A stretch of 64,000 bases of DNA, taken from the NCBI GenBank assembly GCA_032622095.1, contig CP136069.1, positions 18,613,326 to 18,677,325 on the forward strand, given 5' to 3'. This DNA comes from Siphonodentalium dalli. Taxonomy: Eukaryota; Mollusca; Scaphopoda; Gadilida; Siphonodentaliidae. A model generated the notes under the pieces. The model was not told the DNA's origin, did no database searches, and was given only the letters and a program-made list of their open reading frames with translations. This document shows positions 1 to 12,500 of this stretch, in pieces. The first letter of the stretch is position 1. The number at the start of each line of letters is the position of its first letter. Made by a program: the position numbers and the translations under genes.

Positions 1-870
1 AACGTGTTACCCACAGTAGAAACGTGTTACCCACGGTCGGACTCCTGTTCACACACAGTAGGGTGTACAGCACAAATATATTATATAGCATGTTTGTACA
101 CAGTACAATAGGGAGTCATGGTATAAAATAACTGAACACCTGTGGCCAACTTGATCTCCAGAATGTTTTTAAGTGGAAGGGACAGTGTAGTGGGGTGGGG
201 GTGGAAGTTAGATTTTGAGTGTGTATGATTCACAACTTTTGTAAAAAAAAGTTAATGCACATGTAGTTGGAAATTTCATACATTATTACACTACAACATA
301 AAGGTTAAAATACATGGTTACCATTGCCTGGTATCCCAACTAGTAATTATTGTCCCCATTATGATGGGGACGGGGATCGAATGATGGAGGTATTTTGAGG
401 GGGTGGGAGTCACAACTGTTATAAAGAATTTTAACAGTTGGAAATTTCATACATGATTACACTAACTTTTTGTCCCCATTTATTTTACTGCTGTCTTGTT
501 TGTTACTGTATTCCTGATATGGAAATAATAAAGAGCATTTATTACGCCACCTGTGGTGTATCTAGCTGCTGAGATTTTGATATTGCGTGGTGGACAGGGC
601 GAATGCATTGTGGGGCTTTTATTTATAGAGTTGGAAATTCCGTTTATTTAAAAGTCGGAACTACGCGACCAGTAGGCCAAGTCCAGTAAAACGGTTCGTT
701 ATAGGTGCTGGTTGTTATTGTTATTTTAACGGAATTCTGAGTTGGTCATTCGCGAAACCAATATATTTTATATTCTATAATTAAAACCGTGGGTATATAA
801 TATATGATCCTCTTTATGGATATTGTAGGAAGGTAAATTTAGCTAAAGCGGTGGGATATCTTGCAAGACA
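1..870. other. No gene seen; small local duplications
   Basis: No coding signal was recognised. The first 40 bases hold two copies of a ~20 bp unit beginning AACGTGTTACCCAC. Segments near 232-310 and 412-475 are diverged direct repeats sharing GGAAATTTCATACAT. A segment at about 725-785 recurs at 1980-2033, so the pair brackets the foldback element at 870-1600. Confidence 0.5.
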
Positions 871-1602
871 ACACATTTCGGTTTGCGCTATAACTTCTCA
901 ATGTTTTAAGGTGTTACACAACGTCTGATAAAAAGAGTTCTATCGGGAATATTCACACTATTTTTTCAGAGAACATGCATAGAGTAAACATAGTCCTATC
1001 GGACTATCGTAAAGTAGTTCCGTTTAATTCGGGATTAATTAACCCTCAGACTGCCGAAACTGCCGACAATAAATTCGCTTGTTCGTGTCCGCCGAAAATC
1101 AAACTTGCCTGTTTAGAGGTCCCATTTTCGTGGCTAATGGTGATAGAATCACAATTTTTCAGTCAAATTCATGGATAAATTACATTACACTTAATCGGCT
1201 TATGTCCGCGGCCATAAACCTGCGTTTTGATAACAATTTATTTGAGACAAACTGTTGCGCGGGTATCAGTCGGCGCTTATCGGTTGAAGTTATTATGATC
1301 GTGCAGCCTGCGCGTGCAACAAGTGTTCAAATACAACAGAAGAAAAAAATACTATGTCAAATAAATAACGTCATCAATGGACAGACAAGTTTCATTTCCG
1401 CGGGACACGAAAAAGCGAATTTAATGTCGTCAGTTTCGGCAGTCTGAGGGGTTTAATTAATCTCCTTTACGATATCCCGATAGGACTATATTTACACTAT
1501 GTTCTCTGAAAAAAAATGGTGTGAATATTCCCGATAGAACTATTTTTATCAGACGTTTTGTAACACATTAAAACATTGAGCAGTTAGCGCAATTTTCTGG
1601 AA
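870..1602. mobile_element. Foldback (long-TIR) element
   Basis: The left arm (about 873-1112) and right arm (about 1377-1602) are imperfect inverted complements of ~230 bp. Matching landmarks are the CAATGTTTTAAGGTGTTACA stretch near 899 and its complement near 1560, and CCTCAGACTGCCGAAACTG near 1044 and its complement near 1440. The ~265 bp centre is not palindromic. The two open frames across it are by-products of the arms. This is the architecture of a non-autonomous DNA transposon; the superfamily is not assignable by eye. Confidence 0.7.
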
Positions 1603-2100
1603 TTTCGGACTATTTCGTCTATAAAAATACGATGAGCAACTGAAAATGTTTTTCAACATTCTGGAAGGGGTAGATGTCCAGGTATATATGTTTAAAATTT
1701 CACGCATTAACTATGACAGATAACAAAGTTATAATTAGTTTTATAGGCCCACCATAAATCCCCTATAATAAACGCATGCCCCCGTAAGCACATGGCTTTG
1801 CTGTGGATGCTTTCGTTCCCAGCATGCATCATTCTAGCTATCTGTAAAATGTCTATGAACAATGGCTGTGCCACGCACTCTTCGCTTTGATCCGCATTTA
1901 GAAGCATTCTGGTGTGGCGAATGAGAAACCTGCAGTAATTTATAAGCCGTAGTTCATTGTAATAATTTGAAGAATTACTTATCTTAACGGAATTCTGAGG
2001 CGGTCCATTCATGTAACCAATATATTTTATATTATGATTTATATTTATGGCTAATAATACGATCTTGGTGGCGTTACCATTTCTGACTATGGTTTTCTTG
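1603..2100. other. No gene seen
   Basis: Apart from the 1980-2033 copy of the 725-785 segment, nothing was recognised here. Confidence 0.4.
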
Positions 2101-2335
2101 TCTAATATGCGTCCCAAATATAATATAAGAGACAACCACATCCCATCACCTCATGCTTTCACTAGACTCATCTCCTCCCTAGATCATATCCAGGCATCAT
2201 TCACACCAGGCATCACCCATTCGGGGACATCATTTCGCGGCGACTATTGATCATTATATTTGTACACACTGCATATCTTATTCACAACATAATAAAGACT
2301 TGTACCTACTATATCTATGTGTTCATTACCTCACA
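2101..2335. repeat. 5' LTR-like direct repeat
   Basis: Left copy of the ~235 bp terminal direct repeat; it matches 3734-3968 with only a few differences. Confidence 0.75.
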
Positions 2336-2538
2336 TAGTATTAATGGTACCGTGAACAGTTCTACGTCTCACCACACAACTTGAAGTCTCGGCCACTAGA
2401 CGATCACTACAGAGCAGAAACAATCTCAAACCGCTACTCAACCACGGGGATACAGCCTTACACTCCAGACACGGATAGACAGCCTCACACACTAGACCAC
2501 TGCACCGGTCAACCATAACTCAACCATTCGGACACACA

Positions 2539-2690
2539 GGAACCCTTCGGACACACAGGACCGCATACCAACCCTTCGAACACACAGGACCGCATACCAA
2601 CCCTTCGGACCCACAGGACCGCACACCAACCCTTCGGACACACAGGACCGCACACCAACCATTCGGACACACAGGACCGCATACATACTC
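2539..2690. repeat. 29 bp tandem repeat
   Basis: About five copies of a 29 bp unit containing CACACAGGACCGCA and CCAACCCTTCGG lie inside the LTR-flanked element. The minus-strand frame over it is a by-product. Confidence 0.8.
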
Positions 2691-2905
2691 ATCTGATATA
2701 GACGAATCAACCTTTTATTCTCATACAACCAGCTCACATCGTGTATCCAGCTAAAAACATTACTCACGCCTCTTGCAGACCAGATTCAGATCCACATAAA
2801 CATTAACATCCGATTTGGACATCCTTCGGCTTCCAATAAACACGACAAGAACATTCTGTACATCATTCATCACCACAGACTTGTGCACATTATTATTCTC
2901 GGAAA

Positions 2906-3544
2906 TTGGTGAGTGACCATCTTTTCTTTCCCATTTGCTGTCAAATTGCACACCCCCTATTTTTAGCATTCTTTTACTCCTTTTTTTTCACGTGGGTTAT
3001 GGACACATCACCTGATTCTACTACACCTACACTACCTACCCATCCTACTACAATACATGCCTCAAACGATCAGCCCATACCACCCACCTCTCACAAACAA
3101 CATTCAGTTCTTAATTTTAAAACTTACTGTAGATACGCTTTACCCCACCAAATAACTTTATCGCCACAACTCATTAAATATTGCAATCCCATTCGCATTG
3201 ATATAACGCAAGATACAATCCGCTTATACGTGCGTTGTATGATTACAAATAACTACTCAGGACATACACTAGATTCTTGGAACGAGTGGCATACATTTCC
3301 GGCTCATTTTACGGATTATCCAAAACTTATTGTCAATTCTATAGTCGCGGCGATTCCCATAAAACATCCTAATAAATCACCTGAATCGTGTCAAATACAC
3401 CTGAATCGCATAATACACATGATCACAATTACCCCAGTTAGGTCCATAATTTTGATGTTACATAAGATTTTCCGCTGCGCTAAAAATCTTACACGGGTGG
3501 GGGACATATGTGAGATAACTACCCATTATAATCTCACAACTTGA
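2906..3544 (+). CDS. Unrecognised ORF inside the LTR-flanked element
   Basis: This is a 212-residue open frame, the longest non-repetitive frame outside the RasGAP gene. After a hydrophobic N-terminal stretch comes a Pro/Thr/Ser-rich segment (about residues 33-66), then a region with scattered Cys and His. There is no zinc knuckle, aspartic protease motif or polymerase motif. From its position between LTR-like repeats it could be a degenerate gag-like or element-specific protein, but no family is recognised and it may be non-coding. Confidence 0.3.
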   Translation: MVSDHLFFPICCQIAHPLFLAFFYSFFFTWVMDTSPDSTTPTLPTHPTTIHASNDQPIPPTSHKQHSVLNFKTYCRYALPHQITLSPQLIKYCNPIRIDITQDTIRLYVRCMITNNYSGHTLDSWNEWHTFPAHFTDYPKLIVNSIVAAIPIKHPNKSPESCQIHLNRIIHMITITPVRSIILMLHKIFRCAKNLTRVGDICEITTHYNLTT

Positions 3545-3733
3545 TTCAAACTATACGAATGTCCCAATATATAAAACCCCAAACTCAGATATTCGTGTTC
3601 GGTTCTTAACGAAACCTCACACGTCTTACTCCCAGCGAAGACATACACACAATGAAGATGGCTCCCAAATATGGTCAAGGGAAATGCCCATAACGAAGGA
3701 ACCAATCCCGATGTGTATTGCCAAACGCCTCAT

Positions 3734-3968
3734 CTAATATGCGTCCCAAATAGTATATAAGAGACAACCACATCCCATCACCTCATGCTTTCACTAGACT
3801 CATCTCCTCCCTAGATCATATCCAGGCATCATTCACACCAGGCATCACCCATTCGGGGACATCATTTTGCGGCGACTATTGATCATTATATTTGTACACA
3901 CTGCATATCTTATTCACAACATAATAAAGACTTGTACCTACTATATCTATGTGTTCATTACCTCACAT
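3734..3968. repeat. 3' LTR-like direct repeat
   Basis: Right copy of the ~235 bp terminal direct repeat, followed within ~25 bases by the next foldback element. Confidence 0.75.
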
Positions 3969-3992
3969 ATATTTGATAGTCTATCTCTTCTT

Positions 3993-5008
3993 AAAGACCC
4001 ACCTCAGTCATTTTCGAGTCACCGATTATTTTTTTTATAGTGACTTGATATATGGTTTTAATAACAATATATGCCATAAATATGACTAAAATACTATAAT
4101 TCATCACCGTTTGAAACATGTGTCTCAGAAGATGCCCATAGAGAAATAGAAAACAGTTGAAATCATGTAAAGATTACCCCTGATATGGCTCCCAGAATGC
4201 AACATAATTCAAACTAAAGATGAATTTTCAATGGAAGGGGAATAACTCTATCTTTAAGATATAGTGTTATCCCCTCCATTGAAACTAGTACACTTTTACT
4301 ACAATCTAGATGACAAAAGCATGTTGGTAACTCAACAAAAACAACATGTTCACGGTTTATTTCACTGGATAAGTTGATAATACAATGTTTTGGAGCTTCC
4401 TCTTTCAAATGGTATATAATATGGAAAATATTTTTTTTTATGTGACCTGGTCCTTTAATAGTTTATATCTGTAACTGAATTTTGATAATGCGTGCATGGT
4501 ACAGTGTACCATCTGGGTGCAAGTCTCTGTACCCTTTCTTTAGATTCTGTGCTGGCAAATTAAAGGCCCACATAATTTTGCAACCCCCAGATAATTTTAT
4601 ATAATATATATGCCATATTATATACCAATTGAAAGAGGAAGCTCCAAAACATTGTAGTATCGACCTATTCGGTGCAATAAACTGAGAACATGTTGTTTTT
4701 GTTGAGATATCGACTTGTGTTTTGTGCTCAAGTTTCATTATTTTTAATGGAAGGGGTTTTTCCCCTTCATATAAAATACATTTTTAGTTTGAATTTTGTT
4801 GCATTCTGGGAGCCATAACGGGGGAAATCATTCTATGATTTCAGCTGTTTTCTAGTTCTCTATGGGCATCTTCTGAGACACTGACTTTTCAAATGGTGAT
4901 GAAATATAGTATTTTAATAATATTTTATGGCACATATTGTTATTAAAACCGTATATCAAGGCACTATAAAAAAAAATAATCAGTGTATATGGACCTTTAA
5001 ATGAGACA
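3993..5008. mobile_element. 1 kb foldback element with ~430 bp arms
   Basis: Left arm ~3993-4430 and right arm ~4570-5008 are diverged inverted complements. Matching landmarks are GGTTTTAATAACAATAT near 4052 with its complement near 4935, GGCTCCCAGAATGCAAC near 4187 with its complement near 4800, and GGAGCTTCCTCTTTCAA near 4392 with its complement near 4635. No transposase is present. A second, incomplete copy lies at about 41668-42230, interrupted by a TTAA MITE. Confidence 0.75.
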
Positions 5009-5050
5009 GCCATATATCGTAGCAGTATTCCAGGGTTGGGCACACCATAT

Positions 5051-5265
5051 ACAGTAATGACCTAAATAATCGACCCCTTAACCACAGTATAATTTTGGGT
5101 TATTTTTCAGGATTTAGTCGGAAATATGGCTTGTTGCCATTCATCGGAAAGCTCTCGGAGAGAGCTTTCCGATGAATGGCAACAAGCCATATTTCCGATT
5201 AAATCCGGAAAAGTTACCCATAATTCTGTTGTCGTTAAGGGGTCGATTAATTAGGGCATTACAGT
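5051..5265. mobile_element. F2 hairpin MITE (TA-flanked)
   Basis: Reference description of family F2. Termini read TACAGTAATGNCCTAAATAA and its complement. The whole ~200 bp element is one inverted repeat closing on a tiny loop (TCTCGGAGAGAG-like), so the RNA would fold into an almost perfect hairpin. Copies sit at TA dinucleotides, which suggests a Tc1/mariner- or pogo-type non-autonomous element; that assignment rests on the termini only. This copy ends ATTACAGTA, creating an AG just before a possible short exon. Confidence 0.85.
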
Positions 5266-5301
5266 ATTTGGTGTCAAATCTGATGAGGCAACTTGAGTCA
5301 A
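5265..5301 (+). CDS. Possible upstream micro-exon of the plus-strand gene
   Basis: After ATTACAG comes a 37 bp phase-0 frame (YLVSNLMRQLES plus one base), followed by GTACAG as a donor. The single left-over base matches the phase needed at the 6375 acceptor, giving ...LESK-NEEK. Against it: the acceptor AG belongs to the mutated end of an F2 MITE and the exon is very short. Without transcript evidence this is only a candidate. Confidence 0.22.
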
Positions 5302-5730
5302 GTACAGATCCGACAATAGCCAATTGGGAAGAACTTCTTGTTGACAAAAATATCACCGAAGTATCATATACTTATGACAGGATAACAACTTACGCCATTA
5401 TAATTTTTTTGAATTAAATTTGGGAACTATTCGACTATTAGCCTAAAAACAACAAACTTCGCATTAATGCTGGTTGGAAGTCAAACTACCAGAGTGATAG
5501 AATTTTTGACTGAAATTTCCAAACTGGAGTTGTGTTACACATGGAATTTGTGAGTATCGAACATATTGACCAATGTTCGGGGGCGTGAAACACCATTCCC
5601 GTGTCACCACAGAACTTCGTACACTTCTAATATACCTACGTACTGATATAATAATTTTTCTAGTATGGTATCGGAGGGTGTGTATAGGAACATATGCAGT
5701 GATGGTGGAATGCCTTCTTTTCTGTTCCAT

Positions 5731-6370
5731 ATGATAGCATAGCATGTACTTATTTACATAATTATGTTAGCATAGCATGTACTTTTATTTACATAGTTAT
5801 GTTAGCATGGCATGTACATATTTACATATGTTATCATAGCATGTACTTAATTACATATATTATCATAGCATGTACTTATTTACATAATTATGTTAGCATA
5901 TCATGTACTTATTTACATAATTATGTTAGCATAGCATGTACTTATTTACATAATGATGTTAGCATGGCATTTACTTATTTACATAATGATGTTAGCATAT
6001 CATATACTTATTTACATAATTATGTTAGCATGGCATGTACTTATTTACATAATGATGTTAGCATGTCATGTACTTATTTACATAATGATGTTAGCATGTC
6101 ATGTACTTATTTACGTAATTATGTTAGCACAGCATGTACTTTTATTTACATAACTATGTTAGCATATCATATACTTATTTACATAATTATGTTAGCATGT
6201 CATGTACTTATTTACATATGTTATCACAGCATGTACTTATTTACATAATTATGTTAGCATATCATATACTTATTTACATAATGATGTTAGCATGGCATGT
6301 ACTTATTTACATAATGATATTAGCATATCATGTACTTATTTACATATGTTATCAAAGCATGTACTTATTT
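5731..6370. repeat. 33 bp minisatellite abutting a splice acceptor
   Basis: About 19 copies of a 33 bp unit containing CATGTACTTATTTACATAAT, with shorter variants. The last unit runs directly into the acceptor of the exon at 6375 (TGTACTTATTTACAG), so the array appears to have grown from the 3' end of an intron. Open frames across it are by-products of the 33 bp period. Confidence 0.9.
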
Positions 6371-6374
6371 ACAG

Positions 6375-6529
6375 AGAATGAAGAGAAGTTGCTTGGACCA
6401 AACGAGGTTAATGAGGTGACGAAACCAAACAGTATTCTCAAAGGAGACATCACACAGAAATTAGTCGCCAGAAAACAGCGAGAGGAGCGGGCGAAAAGGA
6501 AACAACAGAAAATATTCTTTTCCGCTGAG
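6375..6529 (+). CDS. Exon with SILK motif (plus-strand gene)
   Basis: Acceptor TTATTTACAG and donor GAG|GTAATT bound a 155 bp exon (2 bases + 51 codons). It encodes a Lys/Glu/Arg-rich segment with PNSILKG near residue 19. Confidence 0.6.
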
Positions 6530-9500
6530 GTAATTGTATATCTATATATATAAAAGAGTAGGATCTGTCTGTCTGTTCAGATTCTTCTCACATACCCACA
6601 GACCGATTTCAACCAAATTGGGTTATGGTGACTCGGTGTATACCCTGGAGGCGGTTATAGCGGCATTTGTAATTCAAAATTTAGCTTTAAAAAATGTAAT
6701 TAATTTATATACATGTATATATTTTTATAATCAAACTGTTTAAATGATCAACACAGGGGCCATAGGCAACAAACAAATGGGCAACAGACCCCTTTGTGCG
6801 GCGGACACAGGCTGCTCTGGCGCTGAATAAAGGCTCCCTTAGTCGCCTTTCAGCAAATATCAACAACACAATTATCAAAGGTAATAGGGAGGTTCGGATT
6901 AATAACTTGTAACTTCAAACTTAATTCAGACGACGCCAGATACCAACAGTCAGGTGTTCACGTGATCACCAGATGTTTTCGCACACTGATAAAGATATAT
7001 CATATTTATCTGTTTACGAAAACAACTGGCCATCACAGCATCACATGGACAGTGCATCGGTAATGCTAGCGCCTGTAGTTAACCTTTCAGTGCCAGGGGC
7101 CGATCTCATCGCCCCTAATTTACGGTTTGTAAAATCGGCCCTAAAAAAAATAAAAATAATAAAAATTTGTTTTGTTTTGTTTTTTATATTTTTTTGGGTT
7201 GAATTTTTTTTGGGTATGCTTAAGCATGCTATAGCGAATTCAAAAACAAACTGGATAAAACCTTAGGGGCATGTTATAACTCAAAACTATCACCAAGTAT
7301 TCATAGTAATAATTTTGATGCCCATGAAAAACGTAAGATTCCCTGGCACTAAACCTACACAATAAGTCTGTTAAAGAATATAAGAAAAAATTATTAAAAT
7401 TGTAAAAAATAATAACAAATGATGAAAAATTGTTAGGCCAATGCATTCTCTTATATATGCGAGGCGACCTATGGTCGACTCGCATATATAAAAGAATGCA
7501 TTGGCACAGGGTATATAGGTTGATACAAAAATCGGACCTGGCACTGAAAGGGTTGATATATCGCTTGAGGTATGTGGAGTTAGAAGTTCTCTAGCTAATC
7601 CTCCCTAATATTTATTATTTATTCGGCTGATACAAATTTCGGAAAATTTATGTCGACCCCACACGGACGAGCCCTCAAAATATATCGCTATTTTCTTATG
7701 TGTGGGTACCTGCTGCATATTGTACGGGTGGACGAATGAAAAAATATGATTGTTGCCATCCCGAATTTATTTTTACTGCAATTTTGGGAGAACAATCTCA
7801 ACATTTTAGAGTTTGCTCACATTGACTAAACATAATTACAGAAAAGCCATTGTAATTTACGTTAACCCTTTACCCAACAAACCGGCCAAAAACGGCCAAA
7901 TAAAGCTGCAACAGCCTAAATTATATTGGGTCTGTCTCAATAAAACCATACAAATATGGATATCATTGGAACCGGCTCATTGACCACATTGTGATGGTTA
8001 CAGTTATGCCCTGTGCCAATGCATTCTCTTATATATGCGAGTCGACCATAGGTCGCCTCGCATGTATAAGAGAATGCATTGGCCTAAACAAAATCTTTTT
8101 TTAACACTTTTTACCATTTTTTCTTACATTCTTTAACAATTTTATAATTTTTAATGTGTTAAGCCAATGCATTCTCTTATATATGCGAGGCGACCTATGG
8201 TCGACTCGCATATATAAGAGAATGCATTGCCACAGGGCCGTTCTGTTGGGTAAAGGGTTAAAGGCATATACTCAAACCGATTCGAGTGTCCCCAACAACA
8301 ACAACATTTTTTTTTTTAAATGCCGCTTCAGTTATCAGAATCGATTAATTATCCAAAAATAATGCTAACCAGTCAACAATATATAATATGAAATAAAAGC
8401 TTAGGAGAACGTATATCTGTCCATCCAGATTTTTCTCCCAGTTTAAAGGCCCGGTTTAAACCATATTTGGTGCGGTGACTCGGGGTACACTGGCGAAGGT
8501 TAGATTAAAAAAACAATTAATAAATAAATAAAAAAACAAAAACAAATAAGCTCACTATAGGTCTATTTCAGCAACAGATGAACGCTCTTTATATATGTGC
8601 TTTCACTGTGGGCCGCGCCATCCAACAGAATAACAGGTATAAATCCACTATGGGCTTATTCCATAATCAAATTATTTAGGTCCAATATGACCCGATTTGC
8701 TCACGGATGTATTGAAGTAGCACAAAGGGGCTGCAGGCCCATTTGTGCAGGGGCCGCAGACCCCTCCAGCTAGTATTGTTATAAATGGGGTAACATTGAA
8801 TATATCTATATATATACACCCTAATTGAAGACAGTCTAAAATACCTCTGTTCTACAGGATCTCTGCCAGAAAATAATGGATGAAAAAGAGAGATTTTCCC
8901 TCGCAACGAGATCACAGGTCACATCGAGGGCGACATCAAGAACAGAGTCTCCAACATTAAATGGCAGAAGTGAGTTCCATCAGGAATATAACCACATTTT
9001 TAAATTCCATTATTTTTGCCATATATGGTGGCTAGCCTATTATTTTACAGGGAAATCTGTCGCAAGTCCGATTTAACACCAAATAAAAAATTCATAACTT
9101 ATCAGGTTAAACAAATACAAAAAGAAATTATGGCAATCACCATCGTTTGCATCACACAATCACCATCATTTGTGTCACACAATCACCATAATTCGTGTCA
9201 CACAATCACCATCATTCGTGTCACACTGTCACCATCATTCGTGTCACACAATCACCATCATTCGTGTCACACAGTCACCATCATTCGTGTCACACAATCA
9301 ACAGCATTAGTGTCACACAATCACCATCATTCATATCACACAATCACCATCATTCATGTCAAACAATCACCATCATTCGTGTCACACAATCACCATAATT
9401 CATGTCATACAATCACCATCATTCATGTCGCACAATCACCATCATTCGTGTCACATAATCGCCATCGTTTGCATCACACAATCACCATCATTCATGTCAA

Positions 9501-12500
9501 ACAATCACCATCATTCATGTCGCACAATCACCATCATTCATGTCGCACAATCACCATCATTCGTGTCACACAATCACCATAATTCATGTCATACAATCAC
9601 CATCATTCATGTCGCACAATCACCATCATTCGTGTCACATAATCACCATCGTTTGCATCACACAATCACCATCATTCATGTCAAACAATCACCATCATTC
9701 ATGTCGCACAATCACCATCATTCATGTCACACAATCACAATCATTCATGTCAAACAATCACCATCATTCATGTCGCACAATCACCATAATTCATGTCAAA
9801 CAATCACCATCATTCGTGTCACACAATCACCATAATTCATGTCATACAATCACCATCATTTGTGTCACACAATCACCATCATTCGTGTCACACAATCACC
9901 ATCATTAGTGACACACAATCACCATCATTCGTGTCACACATCACCATCATTCGTGTCACACAATCACCACCATTCGTGTCACACAATCACCATCATTCGT
10001 GTCACACAATCACCATCATTCGTGTCACACAATCACCATCATTCGTGACAAACAATCACCATCATTCATGTCACACAATCACCATCATTCGTGTCACACA
10101 ATCACCATAATTCATGTCATACAATCACCATCATTTGTGTCACATAATCACCATCATTAATGTCAAACAATCACCATCATTCGTGTCACACAATCACCAT
10201 AATTCATGTCACACAATCACCATAATTTGTGTCACATAATCACCATCATTCGTGTCACACAATCACCATCATTCGTGTCACACCATCACCATCATTCGTG
10301 TCACACAATCACCATAATTCATGTCACACAATCACCATCATTCATGTCACACAATCACCATCATTCGTGACACACAATCACCATCATTCGTGTCACACCA
10401 TCACCATCATTCGTGTCACACAATCACCATCATTCGTGTCACACAATCACCATCATTTATGTCGCACAATCACCATCATTCGTGTCACATAATCACAATC
10501 ATTCATGTCAAACAATCACCATCATTCATGTCGCACAATCACCATCATTCATGTCACACAATCACAATCATCCATGTCAAACAATCACCATCATTCATGT
10601 CAAACAATCACCATCATTCATGTCGCACAATCACCATCATTCATGTCGCACAATCACCATCATTCATGTCACACAATCACAATCATTCATGTCAAACAAT
10701 CACCATCATTCATGTCAAACAATCACCATCATTCATGTCAAACAATCACCATCATTCGTGTCACACAATCACCATCATTTGTGTCACACAATCACCATCA
10801 TTCATGTCACACAATCACCATCATTCGTGACACACAATCACCATCATTCGTGTCACACAATCACCATCATTCGTGTCACACAATCACCATCATTCGTGAC
10901 ACACAATCACCATCATTCGTGTCACACAATCACCATCATTCATGTCACACCATCACCATCATTCATGTCACACAATAACCATCATTCGTGTCACACAATC
11001 ACCATCATTCATGTCACACAATCACCATCATTCATGTCACACAATCACCATCATTAGTGTCACACAATCACCATCATTCATGTCACACCATCACCATCAT
11101 TCGTGTCACACAATCACCATCATTCGTGACACACAATCACCATCATTAGTGTCACACAATCACCATCATTCATGTCACATAATCACCATCATTCATGTCA
11201 CACAATCACCATCATTAGTGTCACACCATCACCATCATTCGTGACGCACAATCACCATCATTCGTGTCACACAATCACCATCATTCGTGTCACACAATCA
11301 CCAACATTCGCGACACACAATCACCATCATTCATGACACACAATCACCATCATTCGTGACACACAATCACCATCATTCGTGTCACACAATCACCATCATT
11401 CGTGTCACACAATCACCATCATTAGTGTCACACCATCACCATCATTCGTGTCACACAATCACCATCATTCGTGTCACACAATCACCATCATTCGTGTCAC
11501 ACAATCACCATCATTCATGTCACACAATCACCATCATTAGTGTCACACCATCACCATCATTCGTGACACACAATCACCATCATTCGTGTCACACAATCAC
11601 CATCATTCGTGTCACACAATCACCATCATTCGCGACACACAATCACCATCATTCATGTCACACAATCACCATCATTCATGTCACACAATCACCATCATTT
11701 GTGTCACACAATCACCATCATTTGTGTCACACAATCACCATCATTCATGGCACACAATCACCATCATTCGTGTCACACAATCACCATCATTCGTGACACA
11801 CAATCACCATCATTCATGGCACACAATCACCATCATTCGTGTCACACAATCACCATCATTCGTGTCACACAATCACCATCATTCATGTCACACAATCACC
11901 ATCATTCGTGTCACACAATCACCATCATTCGTGTCACACAATCACCATCATTTGTGTCACACAATCACCATAATTTGTGTCACACAATCACCATCATTCG
12001 TGACACACAATCACCATCATTCATGTCACACAATCACCATCATTCATGTCACACAATCACCATCATTCGTGTCACACAATCACCATCATTCGTGACAAAC
12101 AATCACCATCATTCATGTCACACAATCACCATCATTCGTGTCACACAATCACCATCATTCGTGACACACAATCACCATCATTCATGTCACACAATCACCA
12201 TCATTCGTGTCACACAATCACCATCATTCGTGTCACACAATCACCATCATTCGTGACACACAATCACCATCATTCGTGTCACACAATCACCATCATTCGT
12301 ATCACACAATCACCATCATTCATGTCACACAATCACCATCATTCGTGTCACACAATCACCATCATTCGTGTCACACAATCACCATCATTTGTGTCACACA
12401 ATCACCATGATTGGTGTCACACAATCACCATCATTCATGTCACACAATCACCATCATTCGTGTCACACAATCACCATCATTCGTGACAAACAATCACCAT

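Larger units (their letters stand above)
2101..3968. mobile_element. Short LTR-flanked retroelement or TRIM/LARD-like remnant
   Basis: Two ~235 bp direct repeats (2101-2335 and 3734-3968) are nearly identical and flank a 1.4 kb interior. Each contains a TATA-like TATAAGAG near its start and AATAAAGACTTG about 50 bases before its end, as expected for LTR promoter and polyadenylation signals. A TGG-starting, primer-binding-site-like stretch lies at about 2344. No protease, reverse transcriptase or integrase is present, so the copy would be non-autonomous. The exact LTR edges and target-site duplication are uncertain because both repeats share TCTAATATG at the 5' side. Confidence 0.65.

Noticed and set aside
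2906-3544. Retroviral gag or envelope identity for the 212-residue frame
   Set aside because: No zinc knuckle, protease, fusion or other diagnostic motif is visible; kept only as an unrecognised frame.
5731-6370. CRISPR-like regular repeats
   Set aside because: The 33 bp units are contiguous without unique spacers, and the DNA is eukaryotic.
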